A DNA stretch of 64,000 nt from Mycolicibacterium sp. CBMA 226 (GTDB lineage Bacteria; Actinomycetota; Actinomycetes; Mycobacteriales; Mycobacteriaceae). The notes under the pieces were generated by a model that was given only the letters and a program-made list of their open reading frames with translations, was not told the origin of the DNA and searched no databases. The translations under genes were made by a program, and so were the position numbers. Location: positions 434,001-498,000 of the forward strand of contig NZ_VTGY01000013.1 in the NCBI RefSeq assembly GCF_009729075.1. The letters are read 5' to 3'. Below, piece by piece: positions 17,458 to 24,985 of the stretch; within the stretch, counting starts at the first letter, position 1, and every line of letters starts with the position of its first letter.

Positions 17458-17823
17458 ATGACCTACGGCTATTCGCCGCCGCCACCGGCCAGGCCCCCGA
17501 TCTCGGGCGGTGACCTGGCCGCGTCGATCAGCGCGCTGGTGCTGACCTATGTCGGCGGCGGCGTGGCCGCGTTCTTCGCGGTGTTCGCGATGGCGTTCAC
17601 CGACTACTGCCCGCCCGCCACGTGCCACATCGACGCCGGGATCAATGCCATGGCAGCGGGATTCATCGCGGCGATCGTGGTTGCCCTGGCCGGCACGGTG
17701 GTCACCGTCATCCGGCTGGTGAAGCGCCGCCCGGCATGGCCGTTCGCCGTCGGCACGTTGGGGCTGTGTGCGGTCCTGTGCGCGCTGGCGATCGGCGGCT
17801 ACATCGCCGCCGTCGGCGGCTGA
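17458..17823 (+). CDS. Small hypothetical membrane protein
   Basis: A 121-residue protein not assigned to a function. It has a Pro-rich N-terminus (S-P-P-P-P-A-R-P-P), then three hydrophobic spans at about residues 22-48, 64-86 and 93-118, with two Cys in a short loop after the first span. The form recalls DUF4190-like actinobacterial proteins. It is divergent from nnr and converges on the dehydrogenase gene, ending three bases before that gene's stop. Confidence 0.7.
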   Translation: MTYGYSPPPPARPPISGGDLAASISALVLTYVGGGVAAFFAVFAMAFTDYCPPATCHIDAGINAMAAGFIAAIVVALAGTVVTVIRLVKRRPAWPFAVGTLGLCAVLCALAIGGYIAAVGG

Positions 17824-17826
17824 GGC

Positions 17827-18900
17827 TCAGACGAGGACCGCGCTGGGCTCCACCGTCACCTTGATGGCCTCGCCGTTCTGGACGATGCGGAACGCGTCGA
17901 GAACCTCGTCGAGTGCGATGTGCCGGGTGATCAAGTCCTTCACCGGTACCTGGCCGGTCGAGATGTAGTGCAGCGCACGCTTGTTGTGCTCAGGCGCGGA
18001 TCCGTTGGCGCCATGGATGTGCAACTGCCGGTAGTGCACCACGTTGGAATCGCAGGTGATCGTCGGGTTGGTCTTGGGCAGACCGCCGAAGAACGAGATG
18101 CGGCCGTTGCGTGCGGCCATCGCGATGGCCTGCTCCTGCGTGATGTTGGCGGCGGTGGCGGTGATCACCACGTCGGCGCCACGCCCGGCCGTCAGCTCCA
18201 GAACCCGTGCCACCACATCAGTATCGGCCGCGTTGATCACCCCATCCGGATGCACCGCCTCGGCGGACATCTTCAACCGGGCGTCGTTGACGTCGACGAG
18301 GTACACCGGCCCGCAGTTGTGCACCCCGCGCGCGATGCGGATGTGCATGCATCCGATGGGGCCGGCACCGAACACCACGACGGTGTCGCCCGGCTCGATG
18401 CCAAGCAGATCCTGGGCGTTGATGGCGCATGCGAACGGTTCCGCCGCCGACGCCTCGTCGTAGCCGACATTGTCCGGAATCCGGTTCAGCCCATCGACTT
18501 TGAGCACCTGGCGGGGCACGATCATGTACTCGGCGAACCCGCCGTCGTACTGGTAACCCATGGATGTCTGGTTCTGGCACACCGCCATCCAGCCCTTGGC
18601 ACATTCGTAGCACTCACCACACGGCACGGCGGCGATCACCTGCACCCGGTCGCCCGGCTCCCAGTCGGTGCCGTACGTCGGGTTCACCTCAGCTCCGACC
18701 TCGACGATGTCGCCGGCGATCTCGTGCCCGATGGTCCGCGGCGGGGTCAGGTTCTGGTGCCCGTTGTGCAGGATTTTGACATCGGTGCCGCAGGTCGAAC
18801 AGTTGCGAACACGGATCTTGATCTCGTCGGGCCCGCACACAGGTTCGGGCACATCTTCGAGCCGGACATCCTCTGGTGCGTAGTAGCGCAGCGCTTTCAT
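17827..18900 (-). CDS. Zinc-dependent polyol-type dehydrogenase (MDR family)
   Basis: A 357-residue medium-chain dehydrogenase. The catalytic zinc region is C-G-T-D-V-K with G-H-E-I-A-G; the structural zinc loop is C-G-E-C-Y-E-C-A-K-G-W-M-A-V-C; the nucleotide fold is V-F-G-A-G-P-I-G. It resembles sorbitol and galactitol-1-phosphate dehydrogenases more than simple alcohol dehydrogenases. It is divergent from the mannitol-type PTS gene, so it likely oxidises the imported polyol or its phosphate. No classical MtlD (long-chain mannitol-1-phosphate dehydrogenase) is present nearby, so this enzyme may replace it. Substrate inferred from context only. Confidence 0.85.
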   Translation of the reverse strand: MKALRYYAPEDVRLEDVPEPVCGPDEIKIRVRNCSTCGTDVKILHNGHQNLTPPRTIGHEIAGDIVEVGAEVNPTYGTDWEPGDRVQVIAAVPCGECYECAKGWMAVCQNQTSMGYQYDGGFAEYMIVPRQVLKVDGLNRIPDNVGYDEASAAEPFACAINAQDLLGIEPGDTVVVFGAGPIGCMHIRIARGVHNCGPVYLVDVNDARLKMSAEAVHPDGVINAADTDVVARVLELTAGRGADVVITATAANITQEQAIAMAARNGRISFFGGLPKTNPTITCDSNVVHYRQLHIHGANGSAPEHNKRALHYISTGQVPVKDLITRHIALDEVLDAFRIVQNGEAIKVTVEPSAVLV

Positions 18901-18974
18901 GGCGTTCCTTCCGGTTCTCCGGCCTGGCCGGCGGGTGTGTCGTGGTTCACGCTGCGGTCACTCTAACCGTAATT

Positions 18975-19043
18975 CGGGCAGAAATACAAACCTTTTACTG
19001 CCCATTTTTGCCCATTTTCTTGCCAACATGCCCATTTGTGGGC
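18975..19043. promoter_or_regulatory. TGCCC repeat cluster, candidate DeoR operator
   Basis: Within about 70 bases the pentamer TGCCC or its complement GGGCA occurs repeatedly: GGGCA at 18976, TGCCCATTTT at 18999 and 19009, TGCCCATTT at 19029, the last forming a perfect inverted repeat GCCCA-TTTG-TGGGC (19030-19043). The cluster lies between the divergent dehydrogenase and PTS genes. Multiple spaced half-sites suit a DeoR-family repressor, and one is encoded just downstream of the PTS gene. Confidence 0.5.
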
Positions 19044-19064
19044 TTTACTCGTAGCACACGGTGA

Positions 19065-19080
19065 TGTGACGGGCATCACC
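19065..19080 (+). promoter_or_regulatory. CRP-like site upstream of the PTS gene
   Basis: The sequence TGTGA-N6-TCACC matches the mycobacterial CRP/Cmr consensus TGTGA-N6-TCACA at nine of ten positions. It is embedded in a larger perfect inverted repeat, GGTGATG-N7-CATCACC (19060-19080). It ends 31 bases before the GTG start of the PTS gene, suggesting cAMP-linked control of sugar-alcohol uptake. Confidence 0.55.
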
Positions 19081-19111
19081 TTCATGGTGGGTCAAGCGGA
19101 GGTCCAGCACA

Positions 19112-21094
19112 GTGACTGCAACGACGGAAACACCCCAGCGCGTCAGTCTGCGCGTGCGGGTACAGCAGCTCGGCACCGCGCTGTCGACCATGGTGATGCC
19201 GAACATCGGTGCCTTCATCGCTTGGGGCCTGATCACCGCACTGTTCATCAAGACCGGCTGGCTGCCCGGCCTCTTCCACTCGCTGCAGAACCCGGACGGC
19301 TGGGTGGCCCACATCGGCGGCTGGGGAGCCTACGACAAGGGCGGCATCGTCGGACCGATGATCACCTACCTGCTCCCGATCCTCATCGGATCCACCGGCG
19401 GCCGGATGGTGTACGGAACCCGCGGAGCCGTCGTCGGCGCCATCACCACCATGGGAGTGGTTGCCGGATCGGATGTTCCGATGTTCATGGGTGCAATGAT
19501 CATGGGCCCCTTGGGCGGCTGGGTGATCAAGAAGCTGGACGCGTTGTGGGACGGCAAGATTCGCCCCGGCTTCGAGATGCTGGTGAACAATTTCTCGGCC
19601 GGGATCGCCGGCCTGGTGATGGCCGTCATCGGGTTCTTCGGTGTCGGCCCCGTCGTGTCGGCCTTCACCCGCGGCGCCGGCCACGTCGTCGACTTCCTCG
19701 TCGGACACGACCTGCTGCCACTGACCTCGATCTTCATCGAACCCGCCAAGGTGCTGTTCCTCAACAACGCCATCAACCATGGCGTGCTCACCCCGCTGGG
19801 CACGACCCAGGCGCTCGCCACCGGCAAATCCGTCCTGTTCCTGCTGGAAGCCAACCCCGGCCCCGGGCTGGGAATCCTGTTGGCGTTCATGGTGTTCGGT
19901 CGCGGCGCCGCCAAGGCATCGGCACCGGGCGCGGCGATCATCCAGTTCCTCGGCGGCATCCACGAGATCTACTTCCCGTACGTACTGATGAAGCCGAAGC
20001 TCATCGCCGCCACCATCCTCGGCGGAATGACGGGCATCTTTATCAACGTACTGTTCGGCTCCGGCCTGCGCGCGCCCGCCGCGCCCGGCTCGATCATCGC
20101 CGTCTACGCCCAGACCGCGACCGGCAGCTACCTCGGCGTCACGCTGTCGGTGCTCGGGGCGGCAACCGTCTCGTTCGCGGTTGCCGCCGTGCTGCTCAAG
20201 ACCGACCGCGCCACCGATGAGCCCGATCTGGCCGCCGCCACAGCCGAAATGGAGGCACTGAAGGGTAGGCGGTCCAGCGTCGCCGAAGCCCTGACCGGCA
20301 ACTCTGCGACCACGCCCATCTCCAACATCGTGTTCGCCTGCGACGCCGGCATGGGCTCGTCCGCGATGGGAGCCTCAGTGCTGCGCAAGAAGATCCGGGA
20401 CGCCGGATTCACCGGCGTGACGGTCGTCAACCAGGCGATATCCAACCTCACCGATACGTACGGGCTGGCTGTCACGCATCGTGATCTCACCGACCGGGCC
20501 CGGCAGAAGACCCCGTCGGCGATCCACGTCTCGGTCGACGACTTCATGAACTCGCCGCGCTACGACGAAATCGTCGAACTGCTGGGACGCACCAACGGAA
20601 CCCATGAGCCCTCGGGCGAATCAGCCACGACCCCAACCGAATCCGCCGCGGCTCAGGCTCAGCCCGACGATGTGCTGCCGCTCGATTCGATCGTGCTGGC
20701 CGGCTCGGCCACCACCGCCGAGGCCGCCATCACCGAGGCCGGCAACCTGCTGGTCTCGGCACAAGCCGTCGACGTCTCCTATATCGACGCCATGCACCAG
20801 CGGGAGAAATCGGTATCGACGTACATGGGCAACGGCCTGGCGATCCCGCACGGGACCAACGATGCCAAGGGCGCGATCCGCCACTCCGGGATCTCGTTCG
20901 TCCGCTACCCCGAACCCATCGACTGGAACGGCAAGCCCGCCGAGTTCGTGGTGGGCATCGCCGGCGCCGGCAAGGACCACATGGCGATGCTCACCCGGAT
21001 CGCCCACGTGTTCCTCAACAAGGACGAGGTGGAGCGGTTACGCCGGGCCAGTTCCCCCGAGGAGGTCCGGGCGGTGCTGAGCGAAGCCCACTAG
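19112..21094 (+). CDS. mtlA: Mannitol-type PTS permease, EIICBA
   Basis: A 660-residue PTS permease with all three domains in one chain. The membrane EIIC part (about 1-345) starts M-P-N-I-G-A-F-I-A-W-G-L, typical of MtlA, and carries G-G-I-H-E285 of the substrate site. EIIB (about 400-495) has the phospho-acceptor C410 in F-A-C-D-A-G-M-G-S-S. EIIA (about 515-660) has the phospho-His H580 in A-I-P-H-G-T. It imports and phosphorylates a hexitol, most likely mannitol. EI and HPr are not in this window and must be supplied elsewhere. The GTG at 19112 has GCGGAGGT upstream. It is followed after 15 bases by the DeoR regulator. Confidence 0.9.
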   Translation: MTATTETPQRVSLRVRVQQLGTALSTMVMPNIGAFIAWGLITALFIKTGWLPGLFHSLQNPDGWVAHIGGWGAYDKGGIVGPMITYLLPILIGSTGGRMVYGTRGAVVGAITTMGVVAGSDVPMFMGAMIMGPLGGWVIKKLDALWDGKIRPGFEMLVNNFSAGIAGLVMAVIGFFGVGPVVSAFTRGAGHVVDFLVGHDLLPLTSIFIEPAKVLFLNNAINHGVLTPLGTTQALATGKSVLFLLEANPGPGLGILLAFMVFGRGAAKASAPGAAIIQFLGGIHEIYFPYVLMKPKLIAATILGGMTGIFINVLFGSGLRAPAAPGSIIAVYAQTATGSYLGVTLSVLGAATVSFAVAAVLLKTDRATDEPDLAAATAEMEALKGRRSSVAEALTGNSATTPISNIVFACDAGMGSSAMGASVLRKKIRDAGFTGVTVVNQAISNLTDTYGLAVTHRDLTDRARQKTPSAIHVSVDDFMNSPRYDEIVELLGRTNGTHEPSGESATTPTESAAAQAQPDDVLPLDSIVLAGSATTAEAAITEAGNLLVSAQAVDVSYIDAMHQREKSVSTYMGNGLAIPHGTNDAKGAIRHSGISFVRYPEPIDWNGKPAEFVVGIAGAGKDHMAMLTRIAHVFLNKDEVERLRRASSPEEVRAVLSEAH

Positions 21095-21109
21095 ACCACG
21101 ACCGCAAGA

Positions 21110-21877
21110 ATGTCATCCGTGGATTCAGACAGCCGCCAGCGCCGCATCGTCGAGTTCGCCCGCACCCGCGGGCGGGTCGAGGTGCTCGCCCTGGCCGAAG
21201 AACTGAATGTGGCCTCGGAGACCATCCGCCGCGATCTGAAGGTGCTGGCCGGGCGCCGCATGCTCAAACGGGTCCACGGCGGAGCCATCCCGCTGGAGAC
21301 AGCAGCGTTCGAATCGACGGTGGAGTACCGCAGCCAGGTCGACCTGGCCCAGAAACACCGGATCGCGGCCGCGGCCGCGGATCTGCTGCACGGAGCTGAA
21401 ACCGTTTATCTGGATGAGGGTTTCACTCCGCGACTGATCGCCGAGCGGCTGGCGGACCAAGAGCTGACAGTGGTGACGTCGTCGCTGCTGGCCGCCGAAG
21501 CGCTGGCCCACAGCGAGAACGTCACGGTGTTGTTGCTCGGCGGACGAATGCGCGGACGAACCCTGGCGACGGTGGACAACTGGGCGGTGGAGCGACTGCG
21601 CAGCCTGGTCATCGACGTCGCTTACCTCGGCACGAACGGCATCACCCCTGAACACGGGCTGACCACCCCGGATCCCGCCGTCGCCGCGGTCAAGCAGACA
21701 GCAGTGTCGGTCGCGGTGCGCCGCATCCTGGTGGCCGCCCACTCCAAGTTCGGTGAGACCAGCTTCTGCCGGTTCGCCGGCGTCGGCGATTTCGAGGCGA
21801 TCGTCACCGGTACGGAACTGCCGGCCGCGGAGGCGACCCGTTATGGAGCCTTGGGGCCGTCGATGGTGCGTGCCTGA
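21110..21877 (+). CDS. DeoR-family transcriptional regulator
   Basis: A 255-residue DeoR-type sugar regulator. The N-terminal winged helix reads R-Q-R-R-I-V-E-F-A-R with the recognition stretch V-A-S-E-T-I-R-R-D-L, a family hallmark. The C-terminal DeoRC sensor domain includes Y-L-D-E-G, L-L-L-G-G-R and L-G-T-N-G-I-T-P-E-H-G-L-T-T. Such proteins usually sense a phosphorylated sugar. It lies 15 bases after mtlA and probably represses the mtlA/dehydrogenase divergon through the TGCCC repeat cluster. Confidence 0.88.
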   Translation: MSSVDSDSRQRRIVEFARTRGRVEVLALAEELNVASETIRRDLKVLAGRRMLKRVHGGAIPLETAAFESTVEYRSQVDLAQKHRIAAAAADLLHGAETVYLDEGFTPRLIAERLADQELTVVTSSLLAAEALAHSENVTVLLLGGRMRGRTLATVDNWAVERLRSLVIDVAYLGTNGITPEHGLTTPDPAVAAVKQTAVSVAVRRILVAAHSKFGETSFCRFAGVGDFEAIVTGTELPAAEATRYGALGPSMVRA

Positions 21878-22166
21878 GCGTCGGAGCCGAGCCGCTCGCC
21901 CACGGAGTTTTCAGCCTTTCGGATCGCTGATATCTGGCTTATATGCCTGACTACCAAAGTGATACCGCTGCACACCTTGCGAGCGGCTTCCCCGACGTGC
22001 TCGAAGGTGGCGTCGATACCGCCCAGTGAGCGCATCATCAGGCGACCGGATGGACTCGGTCGGCGACTGGACGGCCGCCACCAACCCTGCGGGCAGAACT
22101 GCCTCCACCAAGATCGTCCGAACTGTCACCGATGCGCTCATCTGAGGCCGGAAAACGGCTTGCTGT
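21878..22166. other. Non-coding gap between deoR and the 13E12 gene
   Basis: About 290 bases with no convincing gene on either strand. The few short open frames have no ribosome binding site and no recognisable sequence. Base composition is closer to AT than in the flanking genes, which suggests a junction next to the mobile-like 13E12 gene. I saw no inverted terminal repeats. Confidence 0.5.
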
Positions 22167-22188
22167 TCGAACATATGTTCGATAGAAT
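22167..22188 (+). promoter_or_regulatory. LexA SOS box and -10 of the 13E12 gene
   Basis: TCGAAC-ATAT-GTTCGA at 22167-22182 is a perfect palindrome and an exact match to the mycobacterial LexA consensus TCGAAC-N4-GTTCGA. A -10 hexamer TAGAAT follows at 22183-22188. With usual spacing transcription would begin at about 22194-22195, the ATG of the gene, which implies a leaderless mRNA. LexA bound here would block the promoter directly. Confidence 0.85.
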
Positions 22189-22193
22189 GTGTT

Positions 22194-23435
22194 ATGGGAA
22201 TCGCGCTGGATCTCCAACCTCTTCTCGACCATCTGCGTGATGTGGTCGTCCCCGACGAGATGGCCGGGGACGAGGCCCTGGGGGCGATGCGGGTGATTCA
22301 GGTGCTGCGCAATGTGGTGGATCATCTGGCGGCGACGCTGACGAGGGTGCTGGACCGATTGGGCGTGGCCGCGGCGCAGGGGCGCACGCTGCGGGAACTG
22401 CTGATGTCGCTGGGGTGTGCGCCGTCGGTCGCGGAGCGGCTGGTCCGGGCGGGTGGCGCGCTGCCGGTGTTGCCGACGCTGGCGGCGCATGCCGCTGATG
22501 GGGCGGTCTCCGGTGAGCATGTCGATGCGATCGTCAAGGGCATCAACCACATTCGCGCACGCTCACCCGGGCAGGTGTCCGAGGCGACCCGATTCGCACA
22601 GGTGACCGATCTGTTGGGGCAGTTCTTCTCCGGGGCCACCCCGGCCGAGATCGGTAACCGCGCCCGCCGGCTCGGTAACCGGCATGCGGCGGCCGAGGGT
22701 GGGTTGCCGGCCGCCGAGGACCGGTCAGTCAGCACCGCCTCTCACCGGGTCACCCCTGACGGGCGGCTGCAGGTGCGAGCGGACCTGGATGCCGAGGTCG
22801 GCGCCAAATACATCGCGGCAATGGACGAGCTGTCGGCGCCGCGGCCCGAACCCGACGGCAGCCCCGACACCCGCTCGGCGGCGCGACGCCGGGCCGATGC
22901 GCTGGAAGCGGTGTTGGATATCGCGGCCCGCGGCGGGGACATCGCCTCGGCGCCGCGGACCCAGTTGCTGGTGACGGTGCCCGCCGAGGCCCCGGACCTG
23001 GCGCAGCTCGAGTTCATGGGATCGATCAGCACCGCCACGCTGGAACGGATCTGCTGCGACACGGCGGTCACCACTGTGATCGTGGACGGCGAACAGGTGC
23101 CCCTGGACGTGGGGCGCGAGAAACGCCTGTTCCCGCCGCACCTCCGCAAGGCCCTGTATCTGCGGGATCAGTGCTGCATCAAATGCGGAGCGCCGCCGGG
23201 ACGCACGCACGCCCACCACATCGTGCACTGGACCCACCACGGCGAAACATCACTGAACAACGGCTGCCTGCTGTGCCCGGCGTGCCACGCCAACGTCCAC
23301 CACGACGGCTGGGACGTCGTCATGGGCCTCGACCGACACCCCTGGCTCATCCCACCGGCCACCGTCGACCCACACCGACAACCAATCCCCGCCTACAACC
23401 GCCGCACCATGCGACTCGACCTAGCGGCCGCATAA
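22194..23435 (+). CDS. 13E12-family protein: DUF222 plus HNH endonuclease
   Basis: A 413-residue member of the mycobacterial 13E12 repeat family. The N-terminal two thirds is the DUF222 helical domain (L-D-R-L-G-V..., G-A-L-P-V-L-P-T-L-A, A-D-G-A-V-S-G-E-H-V). The C-terminus is an HNH nuclease: C-C-I-K-C-G-A-P as the zinc Cys pair, then H-A-H-H-I-V-H-W with L-N-N-G-C-L-L-C-P-A-C-H. The nuclease residues look intact. These genes are often multicopy, some inside phage-like regions, and several in M. tuberculosis are LexA-controlled; the biological role is not established. No SD precedes the ATG, which fits the leaderless promoter just upstream. Confidence 0.9.
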   Translation: MGIALDLQPLLDHLRDVVVPDEMAGDEALGAMRVIQVLRNVVDHLAATLTRVLDRLGVAAAQGRTLRELLMSLGCAPSVAERLVRAGGALPVLPTLAAHAADGAVSGEHVDAIVKGINHIRARSPGQVSEATRFAQVTDLLGQFFSGATPAEIGNRARRLGNRHAAAEGGLPAAEDRSVSTASHRVTPDGRLQVRADLDAEVGAKYIAAMDELSAPRPEPDGSPDTRSAARRRADALEAVLDIAARGGDIASAPRTQLLVTVPAEAPDLAQLEFMGSISTATLERICCDTAVTTVIVDGEQVPLDVGREKRLFPPHLRKALYLRDQCCIKCGAPPGRTHAHHIVHWTHHGETSLNNGCLLCPACHANVHHDGWDVVMGLDRHPWLIPPATVDPHRQPIPAYNRRTMRLDLAAA

Positions 23436-23482
23436 CACCTAAAGCCTTGTGCACCTTGACAACTCAACAGTGAACACAAATC

Positions 23483-23520
23483 GCGGGCCTGCCGCTTCAG
23501 CGGCCGAGCGGCAGGCCCGC
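23483..23520 (+). terminator. Hairpin terminator after the 13E12 gene
   Basis: A perfect 13-bp inverted repeat (GCGGGCCTGCCGC and its complement) with a 12-base loop lies 47 bases after the 13E12 stop and about 155 bases before the end of the converging cyclase gene. There is no T-run, which is common for mycobacterial terminators. The rest of the gap to 23674 shows nothing. Confidence 0.6.
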
Positions 23521-23674
23521 GCACCGACCGAATGCAACGGGCTGCCACCGTCGGGATACCTAGCTCGGTTGAGGGCGTGCGGCCCAACACGGATCCTGCT
23601 GGCCGCCCGGACGGACCGTTATGGGGTGCTGGGTCCTTCGGTAGTCCGGCGTCCGGTCGCGGCTCGCGCACAGT

Positions 23675-24784
23675 TCACCGCGAGGACCGAACCGTGTCGG
23701 GCATCGACGGTAGGTAGCTGACGGCATTGCCGCCGCCGCGCTTGGCCACGAACATCGCCTCGTCCGCCCGGGCGACCAGATCGCCGAGCAGTTCCGCGTG
23801 GTCGCACCCCGACTCGGAGAAGTGTGCGATCGCGGCGGCCGTGATCCCGATACTCGCTGTGATGGGCGCGTGGTCGCCGCGGCCGGACAGCGCGACCCGG
23901 ATCCGGTTGGCCACGGATGCCCAGTTCCCGGACTGCAGGACATCGACGACGACGAACTCCTCGCCCCCGACTCGCGCCACCAGCGCGCCGCCGTGCACTG
24001 CGGACTCCAATCGCCGCGCGCATCGGACCAGCACCTCGTCTCCGACAATATGGCCGAACCGATCGTTGACGACTTTGAACCGGTCGAGGTCGATCACGAT
24101 GACCACGACGTCGGCCGCGCGCTTGCGGTGGCCGCGCAACAGGTCATCAATGTGGAGATTGAGGCCGCGGCGGTTCAGCAATCCGGTCAGCGGGTCGTTC
24201 GACGCCTCATTGGCTTCGTTACGCAGGGCCCAGATGCCGAAGTGGGCAGCTATCGGTGCCACCGCGAGCGCCCCGCCGGACAATAACTTCACGAACGCGA
24301 GCACGGGATCGCCGCCGCCGATGATCGCGATCTCGACGGACATCGCGGCGATCGATGACACCGCCCAACAGCTGTGTACGGCAAGAGCTTTGGGGCCGTC
24401 AAAGAAAATGATGTAGAACGACACCAGGAGCAGCGCACTGACGCCGAACATGCCGGATAGCACCTTCTGGTTGAGCAGGGTGACCACGGTGACGCCGACG
24501 TCGACGTTGATGAGAAACGCATGCGACAGCCGGTACGACGGCCACGGCCGCAGCCACCACACCCAGCTCCACACGTACATCGCCGTGATGAAGACGACCG
24601 ACACAGCCCGGACGGCCACACCTGTGGGTTGGTCAACAGACCACTGGGCGATCATGACGATCAAGCCGACCATGCCAGCGCCGAGCCCGACGAGAAGCTG
24701 GATCAGCCCGGTCAACGACCGTTTGGCGAAGTACTCGACCTGCGCCTCGTAGTCGGTGGGCGTGTGCCACCATTCGCGGACCAT
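23675..24784 (-). CDS. Membrane GGDEF protein (diguanylate cyclase)
   Basis: A 369-residue protein: a short W-W-H-T-P-T-D-Y start typical of mycobacterial GGDEF membrane proteins, about six transmembrane spans (roughly residues 22-190), then a GGDEF domain (about 200-355) with N-D-P-L-T-G-L-L-N-R-R, D-L-D-R-F-K and the signature G-G-E-E-F. It should make cyclic di-GMP from GTP. The product-inhibition site R-x-x-D five residues before the signature is missing, so feedback inhibition may be absent. No EAL domain. Start uncertain: a GTG 29 codons upstream (24871) is in frame. The upstream gap to glmS holds nothing obvious. Confidence 0.85.
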   Translation of the reverse strand: MVREWWHTPTDYEAQVEYFAKRSLTGLIQLLVGLGAGMVGLIVMIAQWSVDQPTGVAVRAVSVVFITAMYVWSWVWWLRPWPSYRLSHAFLINVDVGVTVVTLLNQKVLSGMFGVSALLLVSFYIIFFDGPKALAVHSCWAVSSIAAMSVEIAIIGGGDPVLAFVKLLSGGALAVAPIAAHFGIWALRNEANEASNDPLTGLLNRRGLNLHIDDLLRGHRKRAADVVVIVIDLDRFKVVNDRFGHIVGDEVLVRCARRLESAVHGGALVARVGGEEFVVVDVLQSGNWASVANRIRVALSGRGDHAPITASIGITAAAIAHFSESGCDHAELLGDLVARADEAMFVAKRGGGNAVSYLPSMPDTVRSSR

Positions 24785-24985
24785 CCGGACCGTCGCCTGA
24801 CGCGCAGCAGCATCCAGCAACAATCCACGGCCCTCACAGCGAACACCTTCGACTGACACCCACAACCGCACTCAACCGCTTCTCCGCAGCTAATATTTCA
24901 GCGGAATATCCCGACGCGGTTGACCTGCGATTTCCCATGCTAGGGCATAGGCATCGTTCATGCCAGCGAACGAGTCAACACGGAG

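Noticed and set aside
22167..23435. The 13E12 gene as part of a prophage or insertion sequence
   Set aside because: No terminal repeats, integrase, transposase or phage structural genes flank it. I treat it as a solitary family member.
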